DNA of 64,000 bases from Flavobacterium sp. KMS. Its GTDB lineage: Bacteria > Bacteroidota > Bacteroidia > Flavobacteriales > Flavobacteriaceae. Positions 63,366 through 64,000 of the stretch are shown here, piece by piece. The stretch covers positions 62,001 to 126,000 of the forward strand of contig NZ_JSYP01000005.1 of the NCBI RefSeq assembly GCF_000813005.1, given 5' to 3'. A program made the translations under genes and the position numbers. The notes under the pieces were generated by a model. The model did not search any database and had not been told where the DNA came from. It saw only the letters and a list, made by a program, of their open reading frames with translations. How positions within the stretch are numbered: the first letter of the stretch is position 1; each line of letters starts with the position of its first letter.

Positions 63366-64000
63366 ATGAAAAGTGCTTTTATCGGTTTTATTACTTGCTT
63401 ATTCCTTTTTAATTGCACCAAGAAAGAAGAAAAGAAAGTCGACACAAACAAGCCTTATATTATCTCTCAAGAGAACAAACCTAAGCCTTCAAGCAAACAA
63501 GAAAACAAGCAGGAGATAAAAAACATTCCACCTCTTCCTCCTCCACCTTCAAATTCAACAATACCAGGATGGTTAGTTTACGGAACAAATACTTTTATTA
63601 TTGATACTGATTCAAAAATATATTATTTCCAAAGAAACGACATAGGATTTATTTGCGGCACAGAAACAGCTGATACGATTCCTCATTTTATAAATCTACA
63701 ACCTAAAGATTTAATCGAAATACCAAATAAAAACATCTATGATTTTATAAAATTGAATTACAAAGATGACTTTCGAAATATAACTTTTATTGCTTCAGAA
63801 ACTGACACATTAAAATCTAAGGCTTTTTTCGATTTACGAAAAACTCTAGAATCTTTTACTAAAGGCCGTGATTTTTATCATATCAGAAGAACCACTCAAG
63901 AAGAAGACACTGTACTGAAGTACAAGAAAAACAATAAGTATTATGATTCAGAAGACATAAAGTGGGACAAAACAAAAATCAAATTCCCTAATTACAAAAT
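63366..64000 (+). CDS. Lipoprotein of unknown function, C-terminal end outside the window
   Basis: The 211 visible codons begin with a lipoprotein signal (MKSAFIGFITCLFLFNC, lipobox LFNC) and a Lys/Glu-rich and Pro-rich linker (KNIPPLPPPPSN). A soluble domain follows with WLVYGTNTFIIDTDSK. It would be anchored at the outer or inner membrane. No family is recognised, and the gene is cut by the window edge. Confidence 0.75.
   Translation, partial: MKSAFIGFITCLFLFNCTKKEEKKVDTNKPYIISQENKPKPSSKQENKQEIKNIPPLPPPPSNSTIPGWLVYGTNTFIIDTDSKIYYFQRNDIGFICGTETADTIPHFINLQPKDLIEIPNKNIYDFIKLNYKDDFRNITFIASETDTLKSKAFFDLRKTLESFTKGRDFYHIRRTTQEEDTVLKYKKNNKYYDSEDIKWDKTKIKFPNYK

Noticed and set aside
1..64000. CRISPR arrays, tRNA or rRNA genes
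   Set aside because: No regularly spaced repeats and no tRNA- or rRNA-like sequence were recognised on reading; no covariance search could be run.

Overview
The window comes from a low-GC member of the Bacteroidota, most likely Flavobacterium or a close relative. The evidence is the gene content: PorT of type IX secretion, a TamL-type lipoprotein of the Omp85 family, a GLPGLI protein, SusC/TonB-like outer membrane proteins, a lone MetH activation half, and the order ubiE-porT-trmH-tamL. Promoters of the flavobacterial type (TTG, 18-20 bases, TAnnTTTG) and the absence of clear Shine-Dalgarno sequences fit. No transposase, tRNA, rRNA or CRISPR array was seen.

Positions 1-30235 are almost entirely sulfur amino acid metabolism on the minus strand. 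First, read right to left, a divided methionine synthase (3701-4702 and 208-2883) follows a SAM-I riboswitch, with the start of metF at the window edge. Next, a full assimilatory sulfate reduction operon (14247 down to 5515) encodes a TauE-type permease, APS reductase CysH, CysD, CysN, siroheme sulfite reductase, the two siroheme enzymes and a ferredoxin/flavodoxin-NADP reductase. A second TauE permease diverges from it, and an Rrf2 regulator lies beside it. Then come MetZ-like lyase, OsmC, LysE, a secreted protein, ThrA (aspartokinase-homoserine dehydrogenase), MetX, a degenerate homoserine dehydrogenase paralogue, MetY and a TonB receptor. MetK follows on the plus strand behind a SAM-II riboswitch.

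The most interesting system is regulatory. Four short leader reading frames, three of them rich in Met or Met plus Cys codons, each sit directly behind a flavobacterial promoter and before an intrinsic terminator. They precede metY (one), the metX region (two in tandem) and the TonB receptor (one). In three of the four, a segment at the end of the leader frame is complementary to the 5' arm of the terminator. This is the arrangement expected of ribosome-mediated attenuation by methionine (perhaps cysteine) starvation. Behind the metY and metX attenuators the first reading frame is a 62- or 67-codon microprotein; the two share an unusual C-terminal motif. SAM-I and SAM-II riboswitches add SAM sensing, so one pathway appears to be read out both as charged tRNA and as SAM.

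Positions 31900-64000 are mostly housekeeping and envelope genes: a DUF4153 membrane protein, a small toxin/immunity-like locus with a decayed duplicate, outer membrane proteins, deoxynucleoside kinase, membrane and soluble pyrophosphatases, a DNA glycosylase, PDH E1 beta, EtfBA, a bifunctional-nuclease-family protein, ThyA and DHFR, UbiE, PorT, TrmH, TamL, class II aldolase, AccD and a truncated lipoprotein gene. Intergenic spaces carry several families of palindromic repeats.
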